Assembly (NCBI RefSeq): GCF_905163445.1
Contig: NC_053197.1
Span: forward strand, 434,001-498,000
Direction: 5' to 3'
Length of the DNA: 64,000 bases
DNA from: Pararge aegeria
Taxonomy: Eukaryota > Arthropoda > Insecta > Lepidoptera > Nymphalidae
Shown here: piece after piece, positions 22,601-31,212 of the stretch
How the letters are laid out: each line of letters begins with the position of its first letter
How positions within the stretch are numbered: position 1 is the stretch's first letter
Program-made: the position numbers and the translations under genes
The notes under the pieces: generated by a model
Database searches by the model: none
What the model saw: only the letters and a program-made list of their open reading frames with translations
What the model was told of the DNA's origin: nothing

Positions 22601-25600
22601 TCTACTTACTGTTGTAACACTCTCTTTGAGTGTGAGATTTTTTTTTTAAACTTATTGACTTACAAAGTTAAGTGGAAAACCATGTTCTATAAACAGAGCA
22701 ACACTTCGCATCTATCCGATATCCAAACCCTCTCATAGTTGCAAGTTGATCCTTACATAGTTGTAGTCTTATAGCTTTTTACTCACCCAACCTTAGCGCC
22801 ACTCACACTCACTGAGAAGGCCTAAACATATTCTTAACGACCCTGACGATCAGATTACCCCTGATCATTTGCCTATCAGAACACACAATCAACCTCTGCA
22901 CAGCATTTTCGCCGGCGAATATTTAAACTATATTCATATTGCAGAAAAGAGCTGTACGGTCAATATATAAACTTAAAACGCGTGAATCCCTCCGTGAAAA
23001 GTTTAAAGAAATACTTACGGTATCCTCACAATATATTTATAACAATATTTGTAAGACAACATTTTAGTCGATATAAACAAAAAGTGGATATAAACAGTCG
23101 ACTTACAAGAAATGGTGTATGTTGCAGTGACATATTATGCATATCGTCTGCGAAAGGTGCAGAAGTCATTTGTGGGATTGAGTATACGCTTTTATAACAT
23201 GATTCCTAAGGTAATTTTGGACCTACCAATGCACAATGTAAACGTAAAATGTAAAATGTGAATTGTTTAATTTTTTAAATTACGTGATATTGATTTTATA
23301 ACTTATTATCTAATTATGTATCTCCTGCAAAAAACATGATTTAAAAAAACCATAAAATATTTGGTCGCCTAGGTATTGATAAATATAAATAATTTAATAC
23401 AGCAAATTCAATAAAATTAGATTATCTCTGAAACATGGAAAAATTATAATATTATTTGATGCTAAAATTAATAAATATTATGATAATGATTAAATAACAC
23501 GGCAGTTCTCGCAGGTCGAATGAGGTCGCATGCTCTCAAAACCGCCACACTCTCTTCCCCCATTAATTACTTACGAAATTGAATAATCACTAGTTTTGGT
23601 TACACTCGTAGGTAATTGGGACAAATTATATTATAGTATTTTCACTTCTTTTGGAGTAGAATGAGATTTAATAATACACTTATTACGTAGACGTATTATT
23701 TATTCTGCAGTTAGCGCTAAAATTATTATCGTTACAGCCGGTCGATGTCTCTTGCTGAATGTAGTACTATTTATTGAGTTTTCCATATTATCCAGCAAAT
23801 CCTAACGTCACGCTCGTCACATTTGAGGGTCTACCAACTTAGCGCTTCCCCACTTACAGTCTAGATTTATTTAATGTGTTAAACACATTGTTTAGAGTTT
23901 CAACAATGTGTTAAAACACATTGAATAAATCTTGGTTACTATACAATTGTTGAATTTCTTAACGATAAGGTTTGGAAGCAGGCTTCGTTCTCAACTCTCA
24001 CGAGATAGAAAATCTTAAAGATTGTAAACTTTAAAACTAAAAACTTTGTTTTTTGCCGGCTCTTTTCGGTGAAGTCCGTCTTAGAGTCACTACAAACAGA
24101 CTGACCTGACGTTTTAAAACTACTTATAAACTGGGCCTACTTAAAAAAATAATGAATTTTGAATTTATTAATGTCCATCTGTTCCCCTAACTATGTGCCA
24201 CACCTATAACCTTAAAACCAGTGTCAAAAGAAAAACATATTATAAATTCAGGCAAGTATAAAGTTTCGCCTAGCCTAATTTATGTCTCACTACGAGACAC
24301 GTAGACTTATTATACTGATCAAATTTGTGGATGAGCAAAATATAACCAGAGTGTAAAGGAATTTTTGCTCATGGTTTGAGGCTCTTCAGAGCCGGTTCTG
24401 AAGAGCCTACGCAGGATACAAAAAATATATTCTCGGATTATATCCCCGGACGAAGGAATAAAATTAACGTGCTAAAACGCAGCAACAGGGAATAGAAGTT
24501 TACCATCGTCATCATATCAACATCATCAACGAATTACTAGCGCACGGCTAGCATGGACAGGAGAAAATCATCTCTACGGGAAAGAAAAAAATGTATCTTC
24601 AACTTGATCAATTCATTTATGTTTATCCCCGTTTATTACACATAACTCATTCAATTAATTCATGTGTAATAAACGGGGATAAACTTCTCGTATTCCATGT
24701 TCTCGTGCAAAGCAGGTGGAGACGTTAATTATATCCCCTGGCAGGAGATATAATCGGGGGATATCATTTTTGACTCCTGCCTGCACTAACGCAGCAGTGC
24801 ACGGGTCTCCTCCGACAATGAGAAGGGTTGTAGTCCACCACTCTTGCTCAGTGCAGATAGGTGAAGAACACGTATATTATTTGGATATTTTTTCTACTAT
24901 TGCGCCAATTCTCGGAGAGTTGATAGAGCTGTAGCAGCAATATTTTATCCTTTCCGAGGGAAAGAAATGTTGTTTCCTGCCCATGCTAGATCAAGGAACA
25001 ACGACGATAAGTTCTTTTACAGTAGAAGATAAGTTCAGAAATGAATATATGAATATTCCGAACCCGATTTACAAAGTTATATGTGCTTGTTCAAGTTACA
25101 TGTGAGTTATGTAGCGAAGCACGAGCCGGAAGGACATGCATCCGTGTGTTACACAAGTGTGAAAGCCACATTCAGTTACAGACTGTTAGCACATGGCAGA
25201 AGAAACCGCGCGGTTCTTTTATTTTTCAAAAATCTTAAGTATTTCATTCTGGTGAGACCACTATGTCCTAATTCAATTGCTTCGTGAAGTCAACTTCTGA
25301 GTGCCAAGTTTGAATTTTCTGCTTATGTTTACTTATTAGATCGCCCTAAAGTTAACTACGATTGATATGGTCCCAAAGCAGCGCCATCTCGTTACAATAC
25401 TGGAAAACCGCACTGAGCATGCTTCAGTATCGGAACGAAACTTGTGTAGAGAGCGTAATTTGGTATAAAGAAATTATAAATTACACAGTACAGATTCGTC
25501 TGGTTGAAGCGGATGTTACAAATTAAGCTTTATGTTTATTGTAAGACTAACAAGCATTAATAACCGTGCGTTTGGATAGCTATTGTGAAAGCGCCTCAGC

Positions 25601-27524
25601 GTACGAGCACGCGACAAATAAAATGTTTTCTCAACATATAACACGGTCTTGTGTCTTGTAAGCCACAGAGATACCGGTCCGAGAGGTTTGTGACCAGTTG
25701 TCTTCTTTGTTTATGATCGACTTGATGAATACACAATATTCTGAGAGGTCAAAGCCTTATTACGTTATGAAGCTTTGTGAAAAAATTTGGAGAACTTCCA
25801 CCAAGCACTCTCCTCTGCGTAACTGATAGAGACGTTTGCATCCATCTTATTTAGGTCGTCTGGCAACCTGTAGTGCTAAACTGCGCTTTCCGCTACACGA
25901 GTTTCACTCCCGAATACACATTGGTTCTGTGTTTTGCAACAGACATAACATACCGACAGTTTAGCTTGCTAAGTATTCGCTCTATAATAATTCCCCTCTA
26001 AGGGAGATACGTCATCATCATCATACCAACCCAGTACCGGCCCACTACAGGACGGATTTGTGGAATGCCTTTGAGAACCTTATGGAGAACTCTCAGGCAT
26101 GCAGGTTTCACGATGGATTTCTCACGATGGATTTCTCACGATGTTTTTCCTTCACCGTAAGCAAATTACGTAAAACGGACATAACCAGAGATATGCGCGT
26201 TTACCGTAAACCCATAAAATTGGATTAGCGTTTTGTGGCATAGATATGGTTTAGCCGGAGAGTGACATAGGTTATATACTATTAATAAACTCATATGACT
26301 AAAAGCCTTATTAAAAAAAAAAATGCGTGGTCCCAGGTCTAAAGGACAAATCCATATTTTGGCTGAAGGGATTTGATTTGTTAGCATTTTTGAATAATAC
26401 ACAGCAAGCATACTTTAATCCCGCAAAACTTGATCTATCCAATAAAAGTTTTTGTCATGACAGAAAATCTACAGCCCAAATTGAAATTTTAACATTTAAA
26501 CAAACAACCTATCTTGGAATTCAAACCAATGGAATACAATGGAGGTCATTATGTCGCAATTTGACACTGAATGTTTTATTTGCAGCTACCCGAACCGATT
26601 TTCTCGTCGATCAGGTGACGTGGCGACCCTACCTCCCGTCAGCGAAAGCTGCAAGCGAAGATTGTTATGCGAAATACATTCCGATACTAACTACAACATG
26701 CAGTAAGTAATCTTTATGTTGTATATCTCTAAAGAAAACTGCATTATTATCTAATCCAAAGTTACTTTTGTATTATTATTAACATATAAATTTATAACGT
26801 TAAAATTACGATTTTTTAACTGTCCCTGATTATAAAGCTCTGATACACTAAAGGTAGTATGGGATGGAATAAAAAATTGAGAACTCTATGGTCTTTTAGG
26901 TTTTTTCACGTATATATTAGTGTTTAGTTAAAACAAGCATCCCTAGAAGATGCCTATTCACTCTTAATTTGATAGCAGCCAAACCTTATAAACCACGTAA
27001 TTGCTCAGAGAGTTCAGAACTGAAGTAATTGATGGAACGCCTGTCTCGGAGGTTTTTTTTCCACTGCAAGTTAGCCCTTGACTGTAATCTCATCTTGTTA
27101 TAAGTGATGATGCAGTCTAAGATGGTAGCGGGCTAACCTGTTTGGGAGTATGGTAGTCATACCACTAATCGGTATCTATGTGACATTGCGCCGGAACACT
27201 AAATAACTGACAGACCAGACCAGAGAAAATTCAGAAATGATGAATTCTCGAATCGCCCCCGCCGGGTATTGAACTCGGGACCTCCTACTTAAATTCACAG
27301 TTGATTTAATGTCTCTATAAATATATTGTATTATGCAATATTTTTTTTATGTTATGCTCAATTATTTTTGCCGCAGATCCTCCCGTAAGCAAAAGCACTG
27401 CTACAAAATCCAATGCGATGATCCCCAAGCGTTGAGCAAAGTCCTGCACTGGTTGCTGGTGTTCAACCGCTCGCAGGGACGCCGACCTAAGGGTCACGAC
27501 AGAAGAGCGTTTATTGTCACCTGA
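15904..27524 (+). CDS. Five-exon host gene: predicted secreted precursor, family unknown
   Basis: Joining 15904-16676, 17010-17306, 21199-21315, 26586-26702 and 27377-27524 gives 483 codons and a TGA stop. All borders are GT/AG and all four introns are phase 2, so each split codon forms cleanly (AG+T, CG+G, CA+C, CA+A). A second Met at 15982 starts MRYSYCATKIS and is followed by the hydrophobic run ILLIYTALASITGA, a likely signal peptide; that start (457 residues) may be preferred. The rest comprises an acidic Asn-rich disordered part with several NxS/T sites, a Pro/Tyr-rich part, KKR (355-357), a hydrophobic segment (364-387), an RFSRR site (400-404) and four cysteines (418, 424, 443, 448). 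It is probably exported and perhaps cleaved. No family recognised. Missing internal exons cannot be excluded because any phase-2 exon would fit. Confidence 0.7.
17010..17306 (+). CDS. Exon 2: Pro/Tyr-rich segment ending in KKR
   Basis: The acceptor TATTTTTGCAG|T completes Ser 258. It encodes 98 further residues with DFYKLNYKPPISYPNPIDAP near the start and GGLYKLPDPF later, then an acidic DGDDDNFGLDFNDEEKD run and PVKKR at the end. The donor CG|GTAAAG is phase 2. The basic triplet K355-K356-R357 spans the junction to exon 3 and could be a proprotein convertase site. Intron 1 before it is only 333 bases. Confidence 0.78.
17516..17735 (+). mobile_element. SINE-1 copy with internal deletion (intron 2)
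   Basis: The head GACTGCCGAGTTGTGCAGTG and B box GGTTCGATTCC are present. The GTGTCTGGGTGTTT block is deleted, so the sequence jumps from the GAACATGAATATT region to TTATTCATAAAAATATT. It ends in TATTTATTTATTTA. It lies in intron 2 in the gene's own orientation. Confidence 0.75.
18045..18650 (-). pseudogene. LINE-D ORF2 C-terminal remnant (intron 2)
   Basis: On the minus strand, frames 18600-18409 and 18452-18240 carry DPMLLYKIKHNLVDSPLIL and then ARRKPPFAWARWKTRYSANN, SLMCKTFNCKKCETDIFHVE and CRKII. This order (a YK-LHN--DSP block, an R-rich block, an RM--LFN block, a DIFH block) is the C-terminal end of many insect non-LTR ORF2 proteins. The two frames overlap with a shift, so the copy is broken. 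The 3' untranslated part and TTTATTTATTTATT tail run to 18045. Clade not resolved. Confidence 0.55.
18997..19245 (+). mobile_element. SINE-3 copy (intron 2)
   Basis: The tRNA-like head GACCTCCCTGGCGCAGCGGT is followed by B-box-like GGGTTCGGTTCCCG, then TTTGGGAATTAATAATTTCT, GGCTTTGGCCGTGGCTAGTT and GACAAAGACGTGCTGCTAAG. Related copies lie at 19410 (reverse), 27053 (reverse), 37371 (reverse) and 38510. Confidence 0.75.
19320..19405 (+). repeat. LINE-C 3' tail fragment
   Basis: GTACGCATCAAAAGTACCAT, CTATGTGCCTATTTAAATAA and a TTTGACTTTGACTTTGG tail match the reverse copy at 34838-34905. It inserts between two oppositely oriented SINE-3 copies. Confidence 0.55.
19410..19608 (-). mobile_element. 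SINE-3 copy, inverted (intron 2)
   Basis: In reverse it carries CGCTAAGCGGCATGTCTTCG, TAACTAGCCACGACCGGAGC and CGGGAATCGAACCCGGGACC (complement of a tRNA-like B box). With 18997-19245 it forms an inverted pair around a LINE-C tail. Confidence 0.7.
19609..20001. other. Intron 2, nothing recognised
   Basis: No repeat head, exon or ORF supported here. Confidence 0.4.
20002..20061. repeat. Perfect inverted repeat, 28-base arms, 4-base loop
   Basis: Left arm 20002-20029 (CGTACCCTATAGTGGGCTGA then TGACGATG) and right arm 20034-20061 are exact complements around AGAA. Both arms are the SINE-2 3' end (TATAGTGGGCTGATGACGATG), so this is a tail-to-tail junction of a SINE-2 stub with the copy running to 20215. 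Confidence 0.9.
20034..20215 (-). mobile_element. SINE-2 copy, 5'-truncated (intron 2)
   Basis: CATCAGCCCACTATAGGGTA, AATGAGAAGGGCTGTAGACC and CTCAGGCATGCAGGTTG follow the family order in reverse. It stops before the tRNA-like head, where the next SINE-2 copy starts. Confidence 0.6.
20222..20495 (-). mobile_element. SINE-2 copy, near full length (intron 2)
   Basis: CATCATCATCAAACCAGCCC, AGAGCACGGGTCTCC, TAGTCCACCACGCTGTCCTA, GGATTGGTGGACTCCACACA, GGGATCCGAACTCAGACC and CCACTTGGCTATCACCGT give the full reverse order including the head. Confidence 0.75.
20496..21198. other. Intron 2 end, no gene recognised
   Basis: Includes a stretch (20720-20900) with GATCGATCGGGCAACACCGT and CATCGTTTGTCTGCGTTATT that looks unique and not repeat-derived. 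Otherwise unremarkable up to the exon 3 acceptor. Confidence 0.4.
21199..21315 (+). CDS. Exon 3: hydrophobic segment
   Basis: The acceptor GTCTTTGCAG|G and donor CCTCA|GTAAGT are both close to consensus. The 38 whole codons read GNPWKSFLNLVTALLPVGII and then LSALTPNIITLESTDINP. Residues 364-387 are strongly hydrophobic, interrupted by prolines, and could be a membrane segment or a buried core. A longer ORF in another frame (20959-21303) crosses this exon but is a shadow: the reading frame used here is the one in phase with exons 2 and 4. It sits between a 3.9 kb and a 5.3 kb intron filled with repeats. Confidence 0.78.
21583..21712 (-). mobile_element. SINE-1 fragment, inverted (intron 3)
   Basis: ACATTTTCCGGTTGTGGGAA, ACTCAGAAAGCAGGGTTGCT and GCCCACTGCGCCGACCGGTC are the complement of the SINE-1 head. 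Most of the body is missing. Confidence 0.7.
21849..22030 (-). mobile_element. Diverged SINE-2-like copy (intron 3)
   Basis: CATCATTATCAACCCATTAC and CCCAGTACTGGGCACGGA match the tail. ATAGGTGCGTTACGGGGATC and CTAACCACTAAGCTATCGCC match the head. The middle (the GTGGACTCCAC and GCATGCAGG blocks) is replaced by unrelated DNA. Confidence 0.5.
22068..22270 (-). mobile_element. Helitron-like element (intron 3)
   Basis: The interior CTCCTGCGGGAACCTTACAT, AAAAATCTGTCAAATTGGCT and AACTTTCGCATTTATAATAT, plus the final TTAGTTGGA, are the reverse of the family start. The CTAG end has decayed to AGCTG. Confidence 0.5.
22296..22385 (+). repeat. Repeat-R fragment (intron 3)
   Basis: GGCGGTCGACCAACGCTGCG is the same block as ACCAACGCTGCGTTAACCGG in 45737-45980. 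Short fragment of a dispersed LINE-like repeat. Confidence 0.35.
22386..22921. other. Intron 3, no gene recognised
   Basis: Contains a CG-rich run at 22495-22555 (GCGCACGCGACGCGACGCGT) and a short repeat-Q-like word at 22690-22715. No exon seen. Confidence 0.4.
22922..23229 (+). pseudogene. LINE-A ORF2 fragment (intron 3)
   Basis: It matches 9261-9570 of the large LINE-A copy almost base for base (TATTCATATTGCAGAAAAGA, ACTTACAAGAAATGGT, ATTTGTGGGATTGAGTATAC), with small deletions that break the frame. It encodes part of the region downstream of the RT. It has neither a 3' tail nor an upstream part. Confidence 0.85.
23230..23865. other. Unidentified 640-base spacer between two LINE-A fragments
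   Basis: AT-rich sequence with no recognised repeat ends or exon. It separates the 9261-9570-like and 9585-9888-like pieces, so it is either an insertion into one LINE copy or flanking DNA between two copies. Confidence 0.4.
23866..24168 (+). pseudogene. LINE-A 3' fragment (intron 3)
   Basis: TGTGTTAAAACACATTGAAT, ATACAATTGTTGAATTTCTT and ACGATAAGGTTTGGAAGCAG match the ORF2 C-terminus. GCCGGCTCTTTTCGGTG, GTCACTACAAACAGACTG and AATAATGAATTTTGAATT match the 3' untranslated part. More diverged than the piece at 22922, suggesting a different LINE-A subfamily. A short duplication of the ACACATTG word lies at its left edge. Confidence 0.75.
24379..24408. repeat. 30-base hairpin without loop
   Basis: AGGCTCTTCAGAGCC (24379-24393) is followed directly by GGTTCTGAAGAGCCT (24394-24408), complementary with one mismatch. 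Confidence 0.8.
24621..24684. repeat. Perfect inverted repeat, 23-base arms, 18-base loop
   Basis: Left arm 24621-24643 contains TATCCCCGTTTATTACACAT and right arm 24662-24684 is its exact complement. Not part of any family seen elsewhere in the window. Confidence 0.9.
24779..24880 (-). mobile_element. SINE-2 3' fragment (intron 3)
   Basis: GCAGTGCACGGGTCTCCTCC, GACAATGAGAAGGGTTGTAG and TCCACCACTCTTGCTCAGTG match the tail half only. Confidence 0.55.
24881..26010. other. Intron 3, 1.1 kb without gene or clear repeat
   Basis: Unique-looking sequence. The short plus ORF at 25081-25287 shows no motif and is not flanked by splice sites in phase with the host gene. Confidence 0.4.
26011..26170 (-). 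mobile_element. SINE-2 fragment (intron 3)
   Basis: CATCATCATACCAACCCAGT, CGGCCCACTACAGGACGG, GGCATGCAGGTTTCACGATG and a short local triplication of CACGATGGATTTCT. The middle 40 bases around GTCCACCACGCTGG are deleted. Confidence 0.6.
26586..26702 (+). CDS. Exon 4: basic cleavage-like site and two cysteines
   Basis: The acceptor TTTTATTTGCAG|C completes His 396. The frame YPNRFSRRSGDVATLPPVSE continues to SCKRRLLCEIHSDTNYNM and stops at donor ATGCA|GTAAGT. RFSRR (400-404) fits a minimal furin-type R-x-x-R site. C418 and C424 are spaced C-x5-C. Same length as exon 3 (117 bases). Other frames have early stops or no splice fit. Confidence 0.75.
27053..27300 (-). mobile_element. SINE-3 copy (intron 4)
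   Basis: In reverse it has TTAGCCCTTGACTGTAATCT, GATGCAGTCTAAGATGGTAG, AGAGAAAATTCAGAAATGAT, GGGTATTGAACTCGGGACCT and CTTAAATTCACAG. It occupies over a third of the 674-base intron 4 and ends about 75 bases before the exon 5 acceptor. Confidence 0.7.
27377..27524 (+). CDS. Exon 5: C-terminal basic Cys segment and stop
   Basis: The acceptor TTTGCCGCAG|A completes Gln 435. It encodes SSRKQKHCYKIQCDDPQALS and then a Trp/Leu/Val patch (VLHWLLVF) and a basic tail ending RRAFIVT before TGA. C443 and C448 complete a set of four cysteines, enough for two disulphides in a fragment of about 80 residues released after RFSRR. Codon choice is more GC-rich than the surrounding intergenic DNA. Confidence 0.75.
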
Positions 27525-28004
27525 ACTACAGCTGATTTTTTATCATCACGATCGAGACACACTTAAAACAAGCCACGTCGGTTACCACGTGTATTGGCAG
27601 GGATATTTCATAGTGTGCATTAAGTTTTGATATGGCTCAACACGCGTCGGGTAACTAGAGGTCGGGTGGCATGTTATAATGTGGTTTGGTTTTGTTATGG
27701 ATACTACTTAGTTATTATTTTTTATTATTATTATAAAGACAAGCCGATACCGAAGACCGCCTTTGTAGTCCCATTCTCTATTCTAGGTTTCTTCTGTGCT
27801 TGTGTTTACCTACTTTGTATAAAATGTGTGTGTGCAATAATTTTTTTAAACAAACAATGAAATCTTTCGTATGTATTCTTCTTAGGATTCCGTCCCCAAA
27901 GAGTAAAACCGGTCCCTATTACAATTAAAAAATAGATTAAAATAAGTGTTAAAGGGGGCTCTCATACAACAGATATGATTTTTTTGCCTTTTTAGATAGT
28001 ACGG
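27525..28004. other. Probable 3' untranslated region or downstream DNA
   Basis: Directly downstream of the gene's stop. No canonical AATAAA close to the stop was found; the first good one is at 28126-28131. TTATTATTATTATAAAG at 27721-27738 is a simple repeat. Confidence 0.3.
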
Positions 28005-28050
28005 AGCCCTTGGTGCGCGAGTCCGACTCGCACTTGGTCGGATTTTTTTC
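28005..28050. repeat. Dispersed insect repeat end
   Basis: GAGCCCTTGGTGCGCGAGTC followed by CGACTCGCACTTGGTCGG and a T run. Words of this form are widespread at the ends of insect transposable elements. Only this one copy occurs in the window. Confidence 0.35.
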
Positions 28051-28125
28051 TTTTCATTCTTTACCAATCACTAATATTCCCTAACAATGTGTGATATTTT
28101 GCTTGATAATTTTTAAATAGTTGTA

Positions 28126-28131
28126 AATAAA
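28126..28131 (+). promoter_or_regulatory. Candidate polyadenylation signal
   Basis: AATAAA about 600 bases after the stop of the five-exon gene, followed by a G/T-rich stretch (GGATTTGTTTGGCG). It would give a 3' untranslated region that includes a repeat end. Weak evidence. Confidence 0.2.
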
Positions 28132-28165
28132 GAAGGATTTGTTTGGCGAGTTATTCTTTTGACAC

Positions 28166-28310
28166 GCATCAATCATCATCTGCATGGCGTCCCACTGCTG
28201 GGCGCAGGCCTCTCTTTTCATAAGACGATTTTAGAAATTAGACCCGCCACTCTGCTCCAATGCGGTTTGGTGGTCGCGCATCATAATCAGTTCAAGAGCT
28301 TATTCATAGC
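28166..28310 (+). repeat. Repeat-R-like fragment
   Basis: CATCATCTGCATGGCGTCCC and ACTGCTGGGCGCAGGCCTCT follow the pattern of a LINE-like 3' end common in Lepidoptera (CATCATC, then an ACTGCTGG-CA-AGGCCTCT block). Confidence 0.4.
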
Positions 28311-29044
28311 GAAAACACATACCTATTACGTTAAAATTCTCTAGCAAAAGCTATCTTCCCTACTTTTGACTCAGTCTGTTAAAAATGAAAAAAAAACTCA
28401 CTATAAGAACAGTGTCACTTGTCAGTCACATGCGTTCCGAATAGTAATCCTAGTTCCAGTACCGGGAAGAGAGAGCTACGTACTTATACTTAATTAGAAA
28501 TATGTCGTTATTAACGTCTTCGTCTAATAAATAAACCCAACAAAACATAATGACTTTTAATCATTAATAACTCCAGAGAAAAACGCAGCAAAAACTATCG
28601 GTTCTCATACAACTGTGATCGATAGGTTACGATGTACAGCTAGTACAGTTTTTACCCGTGACTTCACCCGCACGAAATTGGGATTAATGTATAAATAAGA
28701 TCTAGCACTTCCGTTTTGGTTTAAGGGTCATATTCCTTGTCTCAGCTTAATTCCTAACACCTGTGTGAAACCAACGCTTGAACTAGTATTATTTCAAACA
28801 GACCGTTTTATATGACATATCATGTCGTCAATAAAACATGGGTGTAGAAATAATAATGCTATAAATGATGGTAGTAGTAACCCTCTGATCATAATCATAG
28901 TACCTTAGAGCCATACATTTGCTATGTGCCGACTCGCGGAGCTACGTGGTAGATCTAAGCTCTATAACCTGGTCTGCTCTGTCCAGAGATTTTGATAATG
29001 ACACAGTTGGTAAACAAGATACACACTAATTTGATCTTATGGTT
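28311..29044. other. No gene recognised
   Basis: Nothing supported in this stretch. Confidence 0.4.
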
Positions 29045-29290
29045 TCTTTATAGTAATAATTGACAGACAAACAAAGTAACACTTCGCAGCGCATATAGAA
29101 CATGTCCTCCGAAGTTCTGCCATGAGTCCATCAATCTGACGCGAAGGTGTTGAGCCTTATGTAATAACACCGGCAACCACGCCCTTCAGATCGCAACATA
29201 GCAATACTGCAGAATTAAGCATGACGATAGGACTTCCCAGGACTTCTTTCCTATGTCACAAAAAGCTTCACTACTGCTAGGAAATGCCAA
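29045..29290 (-). repeat. Repeat-Q copy
   Basis: AAACAAAGTAACACTTCGCA, GAGTCCATCAATCTGACGCG, GGCAACCACGCCCTTCAGAT and GGACTTCCCAGGACTTC are collinear with 53390-53600. About 240 bases. The ORF on its minus strand is not a gene. Confidence 0.5.
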
Positions 29291-29734
29291 TGTCGCAACC
29301 GTTTGAGTTTCTAACCACTGTCGCCAGTAGGAGTCCTTCAGTGTGACGAACAGTTCGTGAAATACCGACAAAAATAACACGAAAGGGGGTAGTCAGATTC
29401 TGCCCGTCACATCCAACTTGACATCGTCGTACCTACGCAGTCCCGTCGTGACAACGATCCATGCAACTAGGCAAAATATCGACAAATCCAAAATATTATC
29501 GTGGTATGTACTATACCCGTTGAACTATATTTAAGAAATTTTGATTAACTACGAAAATCTTAGTTTAAAATCTTTAAGAGTCCTTCAATTGCTCACACTT
29601 ACATTACTTTCCCTCTCGTATAGTGATAATCTTGTCACCTAGAGAGGTGAATCAGTTATAAAACGACAGAAGGCGCCGTGGACGGTCGACGTTGTGGTGT
29701 GGTCAGCGACCTCAAAACGAAAAATGAAACGTTG
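29291..29734. other. No gene recognised
   Basis: Nothing supported in this stretch. Confidence 0.35.
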
Positions 29735-29900
29735 TTCTAGCCCCCAATGAGTATTGCGGTTGTTTGTAAACAGTCACCAGGCGACGAGTTAGAATACCGT
29801 GGGGTTTTAGTCGGTAAGAGTCCGACATAACCACAGCAACACCCCGTAGTACGGTGGTATGAGGATTTCCCCACGTGAAAAGACATCCCAAAAGATAGAT
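29735..29900. repeat. Repeat-P (dispersed lepidopteran repeat)
   Basis: CCAATGAGTATTGCGGTTG, GGGGTTTTAGTCGGTAAGAG, TCCGACATAACCAC and GAGGATTTCCCCACGTG match a motif order I know as common in lepidopteran genomes. Single copy in this window, so the borders are approximate. Confidence 0.4.
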
Positions 29901-30790
29901 AGATGCCATCAAATCAGTCATTCAGAATTGGAAACAAGACTGTGGCACGTGGAAATCCCGACAAAAGATCTGTCTATCAGTAAATGAAACTTTCGTCTCA
30001 ATCAATTCAACGGATTTCGCGTGACATGAACAGACAAACTATTTTAATTTTAGATAGTAAGTCACAGAACAGATAGGTAAAGTACTAGTAGAGAAGAGAA
30101 AGTTAAATGATTAAACTACGGATAGCTAAGGAAGACTGCGATTAAAAAAATAAACCAGTAACTCCGTTTGATGGGGAGTCGCCTTGTGCGATGTTTTAAA
30201 AAAAAAACTCTTTATTGGTGGCTTCAAAAAAAAATCAGATGCCTTTGAAGTGTATGTAATTAAAATAGGTACCATCGAAGGATATTCCAATTTTTCTTCC
30301 CCTATAACTAATGTCGGCATATAAAATAATTGATTTAACCAGCTGGAGAGTTTACTTCGAGGCTAGATTGACCAAACTTACTTGAGTTTGATAAATATGC
30401 GGATTATACGAAAAAATTGAATTCCCATAGACATAAACTTACACCATCGCCTATCGGATTTGTGACGTTTAACATGACGATACTTAATTCAATTCTTGTT
30501 TATGGCTTTATGTGTCACCTAGACACGAGGCACTTTGCCAATGTTGCGTGAATATAGAGAAATAAAGAGTTATACTTAAGTTATAGTTTAGTTGAGAAAG
30601 GGTGTTAATTCGCAAGACATGTTTCGCCAGTGGTTTAGAACAAAGTTGATGAAGAACGATCATTGCGTTTATTCGGAAACAAGAGAGATCATGAAAATTA
30701 AAATAAATAAAATGAGTTAACGAGTGTCTATAACCAAATTTTTTAATTCTAATTGTAACCAACATGATACACAGTCTACTTAGTTGTGAT
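29901..30790. other. No gene recognised
   Basis: Two long A/T homopolymers (30195-30235) and unique-looking sequence. No exon seen. Confidence 0.4.
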
Positions 30791-31045
30791 ATATTCATAG
30801 GCCCGTCAGGACGTCAACGGGTAGAAAATCTTACACCAGGCACTCTGAGCACAGAGTCGCCTCTGGGGCGTGTTGTTCGATGCAGCGATCAAACAACAAA
30901 GATCCAGTTTCCCGATTTGGTCAGCTCGCTGGGCATTGCTCTGCGCTGACTGACGCGGCCTATCTGCCATCTGCGTACACGAGGTGTCGCAGCAGATTGC
31001 GCGGACTAGTTCCGACACGGCACCTAACTCGTTTTGGAATAGTGA
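30791..31045. repeat. GC-rich island, origin unknown
   Basis: About 250 bases clearly richer in G and C than the surroundings, with overlapping short ORFs on both strands (30764-30949 plus, 30880-31095 plus, 30806-31018 minus) and no known motif in any of them. It could be a transposon fragment or a regulatory island. Confidence 0.3.
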
Positions 31046-31212
31046 AAAGGTTTTATCTATTGCACTATCATTGCAACATAAGGATTATAAACTGAACTGA
31101 ATTAGCTCTTAGAAGCTAAACTAGTTCTTTCTTAAGCTTTGGCATTACTTTGATACGCCATTCAGGTTTTAGCTACATCTAGCTCACTAGCTACATGTAG
31201 CTAGCTTAGGTT

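Noticed and set aside
26327..26710. 127-codon plus-strand ORF overlapping exon 4
   Set aside because: It reads exon 4 in a frame that does not join in phase with exons 3 and 5 and runs through intron sequence. It is a shadow of the real exon.
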